This document shows positions 1 to 8,835 of a DNA stretch of 64,000 nucleotides, one piece after another. Origin of the DNA: Halocynthiibacter sp049608145 (GTDB taxonomy: Bacteria > Pseudomonadota > Alphaproteobacteria > Rhodobacterales > Rhodobacteraceae). A model generated the notes under the pieces. The model searched no databases. It had not been told where the DNA came from and saw nothing but the letters and a program-made list of their open reading frames with translations. How positions within the stretch are numbered: the first letter of the stretch is position 1; the number at the start of each line of letters is the position of its first letter. Made by a program: the position numbers and the translations under genes. Location: positions 19,000-82,999 of the forward strand of contig NZ_JBMYXF010000009.1 of the NCBI RefSeq assembly GCF_049608145.1, written 5' to 3'.

Positions 1-1
1 C

Positions 2-694
2 GGGCGATCAGATCAGGTGATGGTGCGTGGCGCGCCGCGTCATGTTGTCGGGTATCTTAAGGATTTTCTCTTTGATGAACGTCAGGCCCGTGCGCCGGTC
101 CGTTCCTTATCCGGCGGTGAAAAGGCGCGTCTTTTGCTGGCCCGTCTGATGGCGCGTCCGTCGAACCTGTTGGTGATGGATGAACCGACCAACGATCTGG
201 ATGTTGAAACGCTCGATCTTTTGCAGGACCTTCTGGACAATTATGACGGCACGGTGATCTTGGTTTCCCACGACCGGGATTTTCTGGATCGGGTCGCGGC
301 AACAACCATTGTTATGGAAGGTGATGGGAAAGCTGTGATTTATGCCGGCGGTTGGTCTGATTATCAGGCGCAGCGCAGCGAAGCTATCGCTGAAGTTAAA
401 GCTGCAAAGCCAAAGGTAAAAACGGATAAACCCAAGGCAGAACCAGCCGCGCCAAAACCTGTGCAGAAAAAACTGTCATACACCGAACAGCACCGCCTTG
501 AAGCACTGCCTGCGGAAATCGAACGCCTGGAGGCCGAGATCGCCAAATTAACGCAATTCATGTCTGATCCCGAGCTTTTCACAAAAGAACCCCTAAAGTT
601 CAAGAAAGCCACTGAGGCCATGACAGAACGCCAGGACGCCCTGACTGCGGCGGAAGAAGAATGGATGGAGCTGGAAGAAAAAGCGTCATCCTGA
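2..694 (+). CDS. ABC-F family ATPase, C-terminal part (Uup-like), truncated by window edge
   Basis: This is the second nucleotide-binding domain and C-terminal tail of a soluble ABC-F ATPase, a family that acts on ribosomes or nucleic acids rather than in transport. The reading frame is open from the window edge, so the start lies outside. Visible motifs are the ABC signature LSGGE, Walker B LLVMDEPTNDLD and the switch-histidine segment VSHDRDFLD. A Lys/Ala/Pro-rich linker leads to a charged helical tail (about the last 75 residues) like the coiled-coil domain of Uup. A hairpin terminator follows at 733-773. The family is sure; Uup rather than another ABC-F member is inferred from the tail. 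Confidence 0.9.
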   Translation, partial: GRSDQVMVRGAPRHVVGYLKDFLFDERQARAPVRSLSGGEKARLLLARLMARPSNLLVMDEPTNDLDVETLDLLQDLLDNYDGTVILVSHDRDFLDRVAATTIVMEGDGKAVIYAGGWSDYQAQRSEAIAEVKAAKPKVKTDKPKAEPAAPKPVQKKLSYTEQHRLEALPAEIERLEAEIAKLTQFMSDPELFTKEPLKFKKATEAMTERQDALTAAEEEWMELEEKASS

Positions 695-732
695 TCTGAT
701 TTGGCTTTCAAAACAGAAGCGCAATACAACTA

Positions 733-773
733 AAAACGGGCCATATCTTATGGATGCGGCCCGTTTTGTTTTT
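733..773 (+). terminator. Rho-independent terminator after the ABC-F gene
   Basis: A ten-base stem, AAAACGGGCC (733-742) pairing with GGCCCGTTTT (758-767), is followed by GTTTTTC. It lies 39 bases past the ABC-F stop codon. Confidence 0.8.
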
Positions 774-1134
774 CAGATGGGCTTCAAAACATACCGGACC
801 CCGGCCTGTTCTGCGAAGTCATGCGGCGTTTCGGGCGTGCGCCAATAACCAGATCTATCCCGACACCCAAGGCGGAATAAGATTTTCGTCTTCATCGCTT
901 TGATGTGGGACAAATCCCTGAAGATCGAGACAGTTGTTGAAATGCCAATCAATCTGGCCTGCAAGCACCCGCAATGCATCTGCCACCTTGTGTGGCACAT
1001 AGACCGCAAATCTCCCTTGGGTTGTTTTGCATTTAAATCAATAGAAAACAGGATCAATTCCCAGGGTTTGCAGGCAAAGAAAAAGGCGACACGCTGTTGC
1101 GCATCGCCTTTCAGATTAAGACAAGGGGCGGGGG
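774..1134. other. Gap with coding-like but broken sequence, possibly a decayed gene on the minus strand
   Basis: No intact gene is convincing here. On the minus strand, stretches with natural-looking composition fall in different frames. One is open across 855-1037 and reads ...FAVYVPHKVADALRV..., ending PPWVSG. Another frame ends at about 776 with GYWRTPETPHDF...VLKPI. No good start codon or ribosome site joins them. The pattern fits a gene broken by frameshifts, but I do not recognise the family, and chance open frames remain possible. The rest of the gap holds the leader-side flank of icd's 3' end. Confidence 0.3.
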
Positions 1135-2349
1135 TTAGCCTGCCAATGCCTTAGAAAGGTTCTCATTTACCTTTTCAAGGAAGCCCATAGTGGTCAGCCA
1201 TTTCTGATCTGGACCAACCAGGAGCGCCAGGTCTTTGGTCATGTCGCCGGATTCAACAGTGTCCACGATGACTTTTTCCAGTGTTTCCGCAAAGTTCATC
1301 AGCTGGCTGTTTTCATCCAGTTTCGCGCGGTGCTTCAGACCACCCGTCCATGCAAAGATAGACGCGATAGAGTTGGTGGAGGTTTCTTTACCGGCCTGGT
1401 GCTGACGGTAGTGACGGGTCACTGTACCGTGCGCCGCTTCGGCTTCCACGATTTTTCCGTCTGGGGTCATCAGTTGTGAGGTCATCAGACCAAGTGAACC
1501 AAAGCCCTGCGCAACTGTGTCGGACTGAACGTCGCCGTCATAGTTCTTACAAGCCCAAACAAAACCACCGTTCCATTTCATCGCGCATGCCACCATGTCG
1601 TCAATCAGGCGGTGTTCATAGGTGATGCCGGCTTTTTTAAACTCAGCTTCGAATTCTTCTTCGTACACCTTTTGGAACAGATCCATGAAACGGCCGTCAT
1701 AGGCTTTCAGGATGGTGTTCTTGGTGGACAGATACACAGGCCAGCCCAGTTTCAGACCATAGTTCATAGACGCGCGTGCGAAATCGATGATGGACTGATC
1801 CAGGTTATACATGCCCATCGCAACACCGGCAGCAGGGGCGTCATAAACGTCTTTTTCAATGGTGGTGCCATCTTCGCCGACGAATTTCATTGTCAGCTTG
1901 CCCTTGCCAGGGAAAAGGAAATCAGTCGCTTTATACTGATCGCCAAAGGCGTGACGGCCGATAACGATCGGCTGTGTCCAACCTGGAACCAGACGTGGCA
2001 CGTTGGAACAGATGATCGGCTGACGGAACACAACACCACCAAGGATGTTGCGGATCGTGCCGTTTGGCGAACGCCACATTTTCTTCAGACCGAATTCTTC
2101 AACGCGGGCTTCATCCGGGGTGATGGTCGCACATTTTACGCCAACGCCGTATTTCTTGATCGCTTCCGCCGCATCCACGGTGATTTGGTCGTTGGTTTCG
2201 TCGCGTGCTTCGATACCAAGGTCATAATATTTCAGATCAATATCAAGGTATGGCAGGATCAGTTTGTCTTTGATGAACTGCCAGATGATGCGGGTCATTT
2301 CGTCACCGTCGAGTTCTACGACGGGATTCTCTACCTTAATTTTGGTCAT
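1135..2349 (-). CDS. icd: Isocitrate dehydrogenase, NADP-dependent (homodimeric type II)
   Basis: Converts isocitrate to 2-oxoglutarate and CO2 in the TCA cycle, reducing NADP+. At 404 residues it matches the eukaryote-like homodimeric subfamily common in alphaproteobacteria. It begins MTKIKVENPVVELDGDEMTR and contains the substrate-site region SPNGTIRNILGG and the late segment AAHGTVTRHYRQH near the coenzyme site. The start ATG is preceded on the minus strand by a GAGG ribosome site. It stands alone: thiE upstream is separated by its own terminator at 2469-2495. Confidence 0.97.
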   Translation of the reverse strand: MTKIKVENPVVELDGDEMTRIIWQFIKDKLILPYLDIDLKYYDLGIEARDETNDQITVDAAEAIKKYGVGVKCATITPDEARVEEFGLKKMWRSPNGTIRNILGGVVFRQPIICSNVPRLVPGWTQPIVIGRHAFGDQYKATDFLFPGKGKLTMKFVGEDGTTIEKDVYDAPAAGVAMGMYNLDQSIIDFARASMNYGLKLGWPVYLSTKNTILKAYDGRFMDLFQKVYEEEFEAEFKKAGITYEHRLIDDMVACAMKWNGGFVWACKNYDGDVQSDTVAQGFGSLGLMTSQLMTPDGKIVEAEAAHGTVTRHYRQHQAGKETSTNSIASIFAWTGGLKHRAKLDENSQLMNFAETLEKVIVDTVESGDMTKDLALLVGPDQKWLTTMGFLEKVNENLSKALAG

Positions 2350-2460
2350 GAGAGGCCTCTTTGAGTTGGAATCGGATTTGAGGGCGTTTTACCCTGGTGG
2401 GATGAAAAAAGAAAGACGGTATGCGAATGTATACAAAAAAGATTTATCTCAACCGTAACG

Positions 2461-2495
2461 CAATAAAAAACCGGGTCCTTTGCTGAAACCCGGTT
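2461..2495 (-). terminator. Terminator downstream of the thiE-like gene
   Basis: AACCGGGT (2469-2476) pairs with ACCCGGTT (2488-2495). Read on the minus strand, the hairpin is followed by a T-run (complement of CAATAAAAAA), so it ends transcription from the thiE-like gene before icd. Confidence 0.75.
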
Positions 2496-2518
2496 GTCTA
2501 TTTACGCATCTACAGGGG

Positions 2519-3154
2519 TTAGGCCTGCATTGCAGCCAGAAGTTTACCCAATGCCTCAGCCGGATCTTCCTGACGCCAGATTTCATCGCCGATACCGAAA
2601 AAATCTGTGTAAGGGGAAAGGGTTCTGATCAGATCTTCATCCAAAACACCTTCGGCAACGACCGGAACTTCGATCATCTCGGACCACCATTTAAACAGAT
2701 CTTTTTCTGCTTTGGTGCCATCCCCGGTCAGCGTGTCCCCAACCGGGCCAAAACTAACATAATCGGCACCGGCTTCCCCTGCGGACATGCCGTCATGGTT
2801 GCTGGCCCCACAATGGGCACCCAGAATGAAATCAGGTCCATGGGTTTCCCGCAGCTTACGCAGGCCTTTGCCACCATCTGTCAGGTGAACCCCGTCAAAC
2901 CCCAGCTTTTCCGCCAGCAAAACATGGCTGTCCATCACGATGGCCACGTCACGGGAATGACAGGTTTCCCGCAGAATATCCCCGGCGCGGGACAGGCGGC
3001 TTTCGTCGGTGGTGGTCATTGCCATGCGCACGCAGGCAATGTCATGGGCATCCAGAACCTGCGCAAGGCGGGCTGGAAATTCAGAAAGTTCAAATTCTGC
3101 AGGCGTCACCAGATAAATCTGTGGCGTGATGTTTTCGCTTTGATCCGTGGCCAT
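2519..3154 (-). CDS. thiE: Thiamine phosphate synthase family protein (ThiE/TenI-like)
   Basis: TIM-barrel protein of the ThiE/TenI family. ThiE joins HMP-diphosphate and thiazole phosphate to give thiamine phosphate. The family core is visible: VMDSHVLLAEKLGFDGVHL, ILGAHCG and a phosphate-binding segment AGADYVSFGPVGDT. At 211 residues the size is normal. A strong ribosome site (GGAAGGAAA) precedes the ATG. No other thiamine gene is adjacent, so a TenI-like or divergent paralogue role cannot be ruled out. Confidence 0.8.
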   Translation of the reverse strand: MATDQSENITPQIYLVTPAEFELSEFPARLAQVLDAHDIACVRMAMTTTDESRLSRAGDILRETCHSRDVAIVMDSHVLLAEKLGFDGVHLTDGGKGLRKLRETHGPDFILGAHCGASNHDGMSAGEAGADYVSFGPVGDTLTGDGTKAEKDLFKWWSEMIEVPVVAEGVLDEDLIRTLSPYTDFFGIGDEIWRQEDPAEALGKLLAAMQA

Positions 3155-3231
3155 GTGCCGTTTCCTTCCGCATCTTTGCGCCCCTATACGCCATTCCGGA
3201 CGTAAGGCAAAGACCGGCCGTTGCGGTATTC

Positions 3232-3714
3232 TTAGGTTTCGACCCTGAATTTCAGAAACTGGCTGCCATCATAGGTGATTTCACCTGTCTGAACCGCACC
3301 ACAGCGCGTCACGGCACCGATGTTTCTACGAGAGGGCGGCAGAAGAAAGGTGATATAGGGAATGCGTTTGTCATGCCTGGCAAACTCCATCGCTTTACGC
3401 CAGATCTTGAACCCATGCCCAAACCCGGAATGGGTCAGAACAAGGCCAAAATCCCATTCATGGCCTTCTTTCTGAAAGCCGCCCCAACCAATATATTGCG
3501 CGTTATGAAGGATCGCCCAATGGCCCAGACCATCTTTCTTCCACATGGCTTCTTTGGCTCTGACAAATAACCGTACGGTACTGATATCCCACAGGGTTTT
3601 CAGAAGGGGCATGTCTTGGGATACTCTCGGATCATTCATCTGCTGTAAGATGGTGTCTTCCGAGATCTCAGTCAGCCGTACAAAGGAAATCATGTCTGTC
3701 TTTGTGTCAGTCAT
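3232..3714 (-). CDS. GNAT family N-acetyltransferase
   Basis: Predicted acetyl-CoA-dependent acetyltransferase of the RimJ/RimL-like GNAT group, about 160 residues; the substrate is unknown. The core shows GHWAILHNAQYIGWGGF (central strands), then the GFGHGFKIWRKAMEFA region, which corresponds to the acetyl-CoA-binding loop and helix, and a C-terminal RRNIGAVTRCGAV segment. I chose the ATG at 3714 because GGAG sits just upstream; an in-frame start at 3768 would overlap the divergent trmJ promoter region. The gene is divergent from trmJ. Confidence 0.75.
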   Translation of the reverse strand: MTDTKTDMISFVRLTEISEDTILQQMNDPRVSQDMPLLKTLWDISTVRLFVRAKEAMWKKDGLGHWAILHNAQYIGWGGFQKEGHEWDFGLVLTHSGFGHGFKIWRKAMEFARHDKRIPYITFLLPPSRRNIGAVTRCGAVQTGEITYDGSQFLKFRVET

Positions 3715-3862
3715 AAAAATCTCCACTTCAATATAACGGTATGATGGCACATCCTTGCTGAAATTCAACTTGGCTATATGTCCAAGGTTTGATGCGGGGG
3801 CACTCTGGCTTGCGCCTGTCTCGTCTGCGCAGTATCAGGGGCGCATGTTACCGGGGCCTGAT

Positions 3863-4609
3863 ATGACTGATAAATCCGCACAACCAAGTTTCATCCTGAT
3901 CCGCCCGCAAATGGGGGAAAATATTGGGGGGGCTGCACGTGCTATGTGGAACTTTGGCCTAGATCGCATGCGTATCACCAGCCCTCGGGATGGCTGGCCC
4001 AACACCAAAGCCGTTGCCATGGCGTCCGGGGCCGGGCGCCTGCTGGAAGAAGCGCAGCTGTTTGACAGCACCGATGCAGCACTTGCGGATTGTGATTATG
4101 TCTTTGCAACAACCGCCCGCCACCGAGGTTTGACCAAACCCATTATGTCGCCTGAACGTGCTATGGCCCATGCCCGCGCATTGATTGCGGAAGGCAAGAA
4201 AGTTGGCGTGATGTTTGGTCCGGAACGGGCCGGGCTTGAGAATGAAGATGTGGCGCGCGCCAATGCGATTATCTCGGTGCCGGTGAACCCTGACTTTGCC
4301 TCTCTGAACCTTGCGCAATGCGTGTTGCTGACCGCCTATGAATGGGGGCAGGAGGGCCATGGCATGCCTGCTGAAAGCATGGAAATGGCCAAAACCGAAT
4401 TTGCCCCGCAACATGAGGTGGCAAAACTTGCAGAACATTATGAAGATCGTCTCGAGGAAGCCGGTTTCTTTTTTCCAGAAGCCAAGGCCGACAGTATGAA
4501 GCTGAACCTGCGCAATTTCTGGTCACGTATGCCTTTGACACGGGCAGATGTGCAGACACTGCATGGTGTGATGCGTCAGATGGTACGCTGGAAGACCCGT
4601 GGCGATTAA
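3863..4609 (+). CDS. trmJ: tRNA (cytidine/uridine-2'-O-)-methyltransferase TrmJ
   Basis: SPOUT-class methyltransferase that methylates the ribose at position 32 of tRNAs using S-adenosylmethionine. It starts PSFILIRPQMGENIGGAARAM, the typical TrmH/TrmJ opening, and has the knot motifs VMFGPERAGLENED and ISVPVNPDFASLNLAQ. Its length of about 248 residues fits TrmJ. The start MTDKSAQ matches the family; in-frame starts further upstream would add a tail of unusual sequence. The C-terminal helical part (TLHGVMRQMVRW) is also TrmJ-like. Divergent from the GNAT gene. Confidence 0.9.
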   Translation: MTDKSAQPSFILIRPQMGENIGGAARAMWNFGLDRMRITSPRDGWPNTKAVAMASGAGRLLEEAQLFDSTDAALADCDYVFATTARHRGLTKPIMSPERAMAHARALIAEGKKVGVMFGPERAGLENEDVARANAIISVPVNPDFASLNLAQCVLLTAYEWGQEGHGMPAESMEMAKTEFAPQHEVAKLAEHYEDRLEEAGFFFPEAKADSMKLNLRNFWSRMPLTRADVQTLHGVMRQMVRWKTRGD

Positions 4610-4708
4610 ACGCAACCTGCACCGACCCACTCTGGCCTGATAAGCGTTTCGCATCTTGCAGCCCGGCGGTTGCAGGCATAGGTTCCCCATAAGTTACAGG
4701 AGCCAGCC

Positions 4709-5848
4709 ATGAGCCAGAAACGCAGCATTTTTGAAGAGGTCAGCGGTGATCAACCCGCGCAGCCTGCCGCGCAACCGGGAATGATCGATGCAAAATCCCG
4801 TGGTGCACGTGGTGCGATCCGTATTTGGTTGGGTATTTTGTTTGCTTTGGTCGTGGTCATGATCCTTGTGGGCGGGCTGACGCGTCTGACCGACAGCGGG
4901 CTGTCCATCACGGAATGGAACCTTGTCAAAGGGGCCTTGCCACCGATGAATGACGCAGCCTGGCAGGCCGAATTCGCCAAATACCAGCAGATCCCTGAAT
5001 TTCAGTTGCAAAATCATGCCATGGATCTGGATGGGTTTAAGTCTATCTATTGGTGGGAATGGGGGCATCGGTTCCTTGGACGCTTTATCGGGCTGGTCTG
5101 GGCGATTGGGTTCTTCTGGTTCCTGATCCGCAAACAAATTCCTGTCGGCTGGACACAACGCCTGCTGGTGCTTGGTGCGCTTGGCGGTTTGCAGGGCGCA
5201 ATCGGCTGGTGGATGGTGTCATCCGGCCTGACCGGGCGCGTTGTGGATGTGGCGTCTTACCGCTTGGCAATCCATCTGGGTCTGGCCTTTATCATTCTCG
5301 GCCTGATCGCTTGGCATATGATGGGGCTGGCACAGTCCGAAGCTGCCCTGATGAAGGCGCGTCGTGGCAAAGATAAAAAGCTTTTCTCAATGGGCACGGG
5401 CCTTATGCATTTTGCTTTCCTGCAGATCCTTCTTGGGGCTCTGGTTGCGGGCATTGATGCGGGACGCGGCTATATTGATTGGCCTTATATGGGCGGGCAG
5501 ATCATTCCGGATGACATGTTCATGCTTGTGCCGATCTGGACGAATTTCTTTGAAAATGCGGCCCTCACGCAGTTTATTCACCGCCTGGCGGGCTATCTGC
5601 TGCTGATCTTTGCGATCATCGCATGGCGCAAATCCCGCGCGTCTGGCAATAGTTTTACCAAAGGTGCGTTTACCGTTGTGCTGGCCATGATGGGAATGCA
5701 GGCCGTGCTGGGGATCGTCACCGTAATGAATGCAGCGCCTCTGCACCTTGCGATATTGCATCAGCTTGGGGCGATTGTGCTCTGGGTTATGATCCTACGG
5801 GCGCGTTTTGCCGCCCTTCATCCAAAAGAACAATCTGTACGCGACTGA
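4709..5848 (+). CDS. ctaA: Heme A synthase CtaA
   Basis: Integral membrane enzyme that oxidises the C8 methyl of heme O to the formyl of heme A for cytochrome oxidase. At 379 residues it fits the alphaproteobacterial type. About eight membrane segments are visible, beginning IRIWLGILFALVVVMILVGG. The conserved heme-ligand histidines sit in WEWGHRFLGR, IHLGLAF, FIHRLAGYLL and ILHQLGAIVL. The family motif GGLTRLTDSGLSITEW follows the first membrane segment. A ribosome site (ACAGGAG) lies 8 bases before the ATG. The carboxypeptidase gene follows after 18 bases, so the two may be co-transcribed. Confidence 0.96.
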   Translation: MSQKRSIFEEVSGDQPAQPAAQPGMIDAKSRGARGAIRIWLGILFALVVVMILVGGLTRLTDSGLSITEWNLVKGALPPMNDAAWQAEFAKYQQIPEFQLQNHAMDLDGFKSIYWWEWGHRFLGRFIGLVWAIGFFWFLIRKQIPVGWTQRLLVLGALGGLQGAIGWWMVSSGLTGRVVDVASYRLAIHLGLAFIILGLIAWHMMGLAQSEAALMKARRGKDKKLFSMGTGLMHFAFLQILLGALVAGIDAGRGYIDWPYMGGQIIPDDMFMLVPIWTNFFENAALTQFIHRLAGYLLLIFAIIAWRKSRASGNSFTKGAFTVVLAMMGMQAVLGIVTVMNAAPLHLAILHQLGAIVLWVMILRARFAALHPKEQSVRD

Positions 5849-5866
5849 TACAACAGAAAGAATAAG

Positions 5867-7357
5867 ATGAGCAGCTTTTCCGAACTGATGGCGTTTCAGC
5901 GCCGTACCGAAGCCCTGAACCAAACCTCTCAGCGTCTGGCCTGGGATCAGGAAACCGTTATGCCGCGCGGGGCAACTGCGCAGCGTGCGGAAGAAATAGA
6001 AGCGATGGAGGCGGTGCTACATGCCCGCCGTACCGATCCGCGCATGGGGGATTGGATTGAAAAAGCATCGCTTGAAAACCTGACCGAAATTCAGGCGGCG
6101 AACCTGCGTCTCATAAAACGCAAATTTTCCCGCAATTCTAAAATTCCTGCGGATCTTGCCGAAACTTTGGCACGTGAAACCAGCCTTGCTCAGGCCGATT
6201 GGGCCGAAGCGCGCAAAAATGAAGATTTTGCAGCTTTTGCACCGGTCCTTGAACGCATCATCCAACTGCGCCGCGAAGAAGGCGAAGCCATGGCCCAGGG
6301 CGAAGACGGCATGGGCAATGCCTATGACGCGCTGGTGCAGGATTATGAAACCGGCGCAACGGCTGAAAGCCTTGGCGCGATGTTCGATGCGATGCGTCCG
6401 CGTCTTGTGGCCTTGCTGGATAAGGTCAAAGGGTCTTCCCATCAGCCGAAAAAATTGAACGGCACATTCACCGCAGATGACCAGATGAAGTTTGCCCATG
6501 TTCTGGCAGAACGCTTTGGTTATGATTTCAACCATGGTCGTATTGATCGTGCTGTGCATCCGTTCTCACTTGGATCGGGGCAGGAAGCACGGATCACCAC
6601 CCGCACTGTCGAAAATGACCCGTTCAACTGTTTCTATTCCACCATCCACGAAGTGGGCCACGCCTGCTATGAACTGGGCATTGATGACCAGCACCTGCTG
6701 ACGCCGCTGGGGCGTGGCATTTCCATGGGGGTGCACGAAAGCCAAAGCCGGATTTATGAAAATCAGATCGGTCGTTCGCGCGCGTTCACAACCTGGATGT
6801 ATGGCGCGGTGCGTGAGATGTTTGGCGACATCGGCGTCGACAATGCCGATGAATTCTATGGCACGGTGAACCGGGTGAATGACGGCTATATTCGCACAGA
6901 AGCGGATGAGCTGCAGTATAATCTACATGTCCTTCTGCGGTTTGACCTGGAACAGAAATTGATTTCCGGTGAATTGTCAGTTGCTGATCTACCAGAGGCC
7001 TGGAACAGCCGGTTTGAGGCAGATTTTGGTTTTGCGGTAACGAAACCTTCCCAGGGCTGCATGCAGGATGTGCATTGGTCAGTAGGGATGTTTGGGTATT
7101 TCCCGACCTATAGCCTTGGTACGGTCTATTCCGGCAATCTGAACAAAGCCATGCGCGCAGATTTACCGGATCTGGATACAAGTCTTGAGAAAGGCGATAC
7201 AAGCCCGGCGACAAGTTGGCTGCGTGAGAACCTGCATCAATATGGCGGCCTGCGTGATCCGCGTGAAACCATCACACATGCCTGTGGGTTTGAACCATCT
7301 GAGGCACCGTTGATGGAGTATCTGGAAGAGAAGTTCAGCGACATCTACAAGCTGTGA
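5867..7357 (+). CDS. Carboxypeptidase Taq (M32 family metallocarboxypeptidase)
   Basis: Cytoplasmic zinc carboxypeptidase of family M32, 496 residues as usual for the family. The catalytic motif HEVGH is at residues 261-265, followed by the third-ligand region MGVHESQSR. The N-terminal segment LAWDQETVMPRGA and the C-terminal HVHWSVGMFGYFPTYSLG-type segment (here DVHWSVGMFGYFPTY) are hallmarks of the family. No signal peptide is seen. It lies 18 bases after ctaA and is followed by a perfect palindrome at 7375-7396. Confidence 0.95.
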   Translation: MSSFSELMAFQRRTEALNQTSQRLAWDQETVMPRGATAQRAEEIEAMEAVLHARRTDPRMGDWIEKASLENLTEIQAANLRLIKRKFSRNSKIPADLAETLARETSLAQADWAEARKNEDFAAFAPVLERIIQLRREEGEAMAQGEDGMGNAYDALVQDYETGATAESLGAMFDAMRPRLVALLDKVKGSSHQPKKLNGTFTADDQMKFAHVLAERFGYDFNHGRIDRAVHPFSLGSGQEARITTRTVENDPFNCFYSTIHEVGHACYELGIDDQHLLTPLGRGISMGVHESQSRIYENQIGRSRAFTTWMYGAVREMFGDIGVDNADEFYGTVNRVNDGYIRTEADELQYNLHVLLRFDLEQKLISGELSVADLPEAWNSRFEADFGFAVTKPSQGCMQDVHWSVGMFGYFPTYSLGTVYSGNLNKAMRADLPDLDTSLEKGDTSPATSWLRENLHQYGGLRDPRETITHACGFEPSEAPLMEYLEEKFSDIYKL

Positions 7358-7374
7358 TCAGACCCGTGTGACAT

Positions 7375-7396
7375 GTGGGGGAAGATCTTCCCCCAC
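7375..7396. terminator. Perfect 22-base palindrome between convergent genes, probable bidirectional terminator
   Basis: Bases 7375-7396 read the same on both strands (11-base arms, first half GTGGGGGAAGA). It sits 18 bases after the carboxypeptidase stop and 84 bases from the stop of the convergent enoyl-CoA hydratase gene. No T-run follows, so the terminator call rests on stem strength and position only. Confidence 0.4.
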
Positions 7397-7427
7397 ACCC
7401 TCTGAACGTACTCAGGGATAGAATTTG

Positions 7428-7480
7428 ATATGTATGATGTATGCATAGGATATGCATAGATTGTGTATGGGATGTGCATG
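7428..7480. repeat. Short imperfect TATGCAT-type repeats
   Basis: ATGCATAG occurs at 7441-7448 and again at 7452-7459 as part of an 11-base tandem unit, flanked by related TATGTATG and TGTATGGGATGTGCATG words. The function is unknown. The repeats fill the end of the gap between two convergent genes. Confidence 0.4.
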
Positions 7481-8257
7481 TCACTTTTTGCGGTGAATAA
7501 AGGCGTCAATCGCAGCTTCGGTTTCCTGTAACATCATGTTTTCGGTGATCACTTGCCCCGTGTAATCATAGGCATCTGACAGGGGCATCTCGAGCTGTTT
7601 GTAAAAGGCTTCTTTGCCAATTTTCACAGCGCTTGATTGTTTGGCCGCGATCTTTTGTGCCAGCGCCATGGTTTCCTGTTCCAGGTTTTCCTGGGCGACC
7701 ACGCGGTTGATCAGCCCCATGGAAAGGGCCTGATCTGCGGATAGAAATTCACCGGTGGTTAGCAGCTCAAACGCCTGTTTTCGTGGGATATTTCGCGTCA
7801 ATGCGACCATCGGTGTTGAACAGAATAGGCCAATATTGACCCCATTGACGCCAAAACGTGTACCTTCTGCACAGACGGCCAGATCACAGGTCGCGACCAG
7901 CTGACAGCCGGCGGCGGTGGCAATGTTATGCACCTCGGCAATCACGGGCTGAGGCAGGGTGGTAATCTTTTGCATAACCTGACTGCAGCGCTGGAACAGA
8001 TCAAGAAACCCAGCGCGCCCACCGTCTGCTGCGGTGCGTTTTGCTGTCATTTCTTTCAAATCATGGCCCGCACAAAAAACACGCCCTGCACCCGCAAGGA
8101 TTACGACTTTGACTTTGTTATCATTGGAAATTTCGTCAAGCTGCCTGGACAGTTCTGCCAACATAGCATCAGATAACGCGTTCAGATTGCGGTCTGAATT
8201 CATAACAAGACGCGTCACGCCTTCGGTTGTGTCGTTGCGTAAAATCAGATCGCTCAT
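7481..8257 (-). CDS. Enoyl-CoA hydratase/isomerase family protein
   Basis: Crotonase-fold protein of about 258 residues, predicted to act on CoA thioesters. Typical elements are VILAGAGRVFCAGHDLKEM (oxyanion-hole region), IAEVHNIATAAGCQLVATCDLAV (second oxyanion-hole glycine) and a helical C terminus. I chose the ATG at 8257 because AAAGGGAAC lies just before it; an in-frame start at 8311 would run into the divergent thioesterase gene. The exact substrate cannot be told from sequence. Confidence 0.9.
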   Translation of the reverse strand: MSDLILRNDTTEGVTRLVMNSDRNLNALSDAMLAELSRQLDEISNDNKVKVVILAGAGRVFCAGHDLKEMTAKRTAADGGRAGFLDLFQRCSQVMQKITTLPQPVIAEVHNIATAAGCQLVATCDLAVCAEGTRFGVNGVNIGLFCSTPMVALTRNIPRKQAFELLTTGEFLSADQALSMGLINRVVAQENLEQETMALAQKIAAKQSSAVKIGKEAFYKQLEMPLSDAYDYTGQVITENMMLQETEAAIDAFIHRKK

Positions 8258-8313
8258 CTTGTTCCCTTTGCTGGTTTGCGTCACTCTGACCGAAAGCGTG
8301 CGGGGAGGCAATC

Positions 8314-8745
8314 ATGGCATTTCAAATGGATGTTCAAGAACTTGAAACCTGGATGGGGCAGATCTTTCCTCAGGTTGCTGAAGATTTCCGGGTGGAACGT
8401 CTGGAAGGCGATGAAACCGATCTGCGTCTTGTTGTAGGTGAACGTCATCTGCGCCCCGGTGGTACGGTGTCCGGCCCGTCTATGTTTGCCCTTGCGGATT
8501 GCGCTATGTATGCGGCGATCCTGGCGCGGCTTGGTAAGGTTGCGCTGGCCGTGACTACAAATTGTTCCATTGATTTCATGCGCAAACCGGCGGCGAATAC
8601 GGATCTGATCGGCACGGCACGTATCCTGAAAATGGGGCGGGCGCTGGTTGTCGGGGATGTGCTGATTTACTCAGAGGGGGACGCGCGCCCTGTGGCGCGG
8701 GCTTCGCTAACCTATTCCATTCCCCCCGCAGATCAGGCGCGTTAA
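8314..8745 (+). CDS. PaaI-type hotdog-fold thioesterase
   Basis: Hotdog-fold acyl-CoA thioesterase, 143 residues. The segment RPGGTVSGPSMFALADCAMYAAI is the family's helix with the catalytic-acid position (D), followed by VTTNCSIDFMRKP and GTARILKMGRALVVGDV strands. A GGGAGG ribosome site precedes the ATG. It is divergent from the enoyl-CoA hydratase gene, 56 bases apart, which suggests shared use in acyl-CoA handling, but the substrate is unknown. Confidence 0.88.
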   Translation: MAFQMDVQELETWMGQIFPQVAEDFRVERLEGDETDLRLVVGERHLRPGGTVSGPSMFALADCAMYAAILARLGKVALAVTTNCSIDFMRKPAANTDLIGTARILKMGRALVVGDVLIYSEGDARPVARASLTYSIPPADQAR

Positions 8746-8835
8746 CCCCGAATTGATCTGAATCAAAGTATCACGAAACCGTCATTCTTAAACTGTTCCC
8801 CGCCAGCCAGGCCATCACAGAACGGGGAACAGGCC

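Noticed and set aside
900..1154. Plus-strand frame of 84 codons before icd
   Set aside because: Unnatural composition, no ribosome site, and it overlaps the end of icd.
1612..2364. Long plus-strand open frame of 250 codons opposite icd
   Set aside because: Antisense shadow of a well-supported gene with no ribosome site or family match.
7428..7480. CRISPR-like array
   Set aside because: The repeats are too short and irregular, with no spacers; no CRISPR array was seen anywhere in the window.
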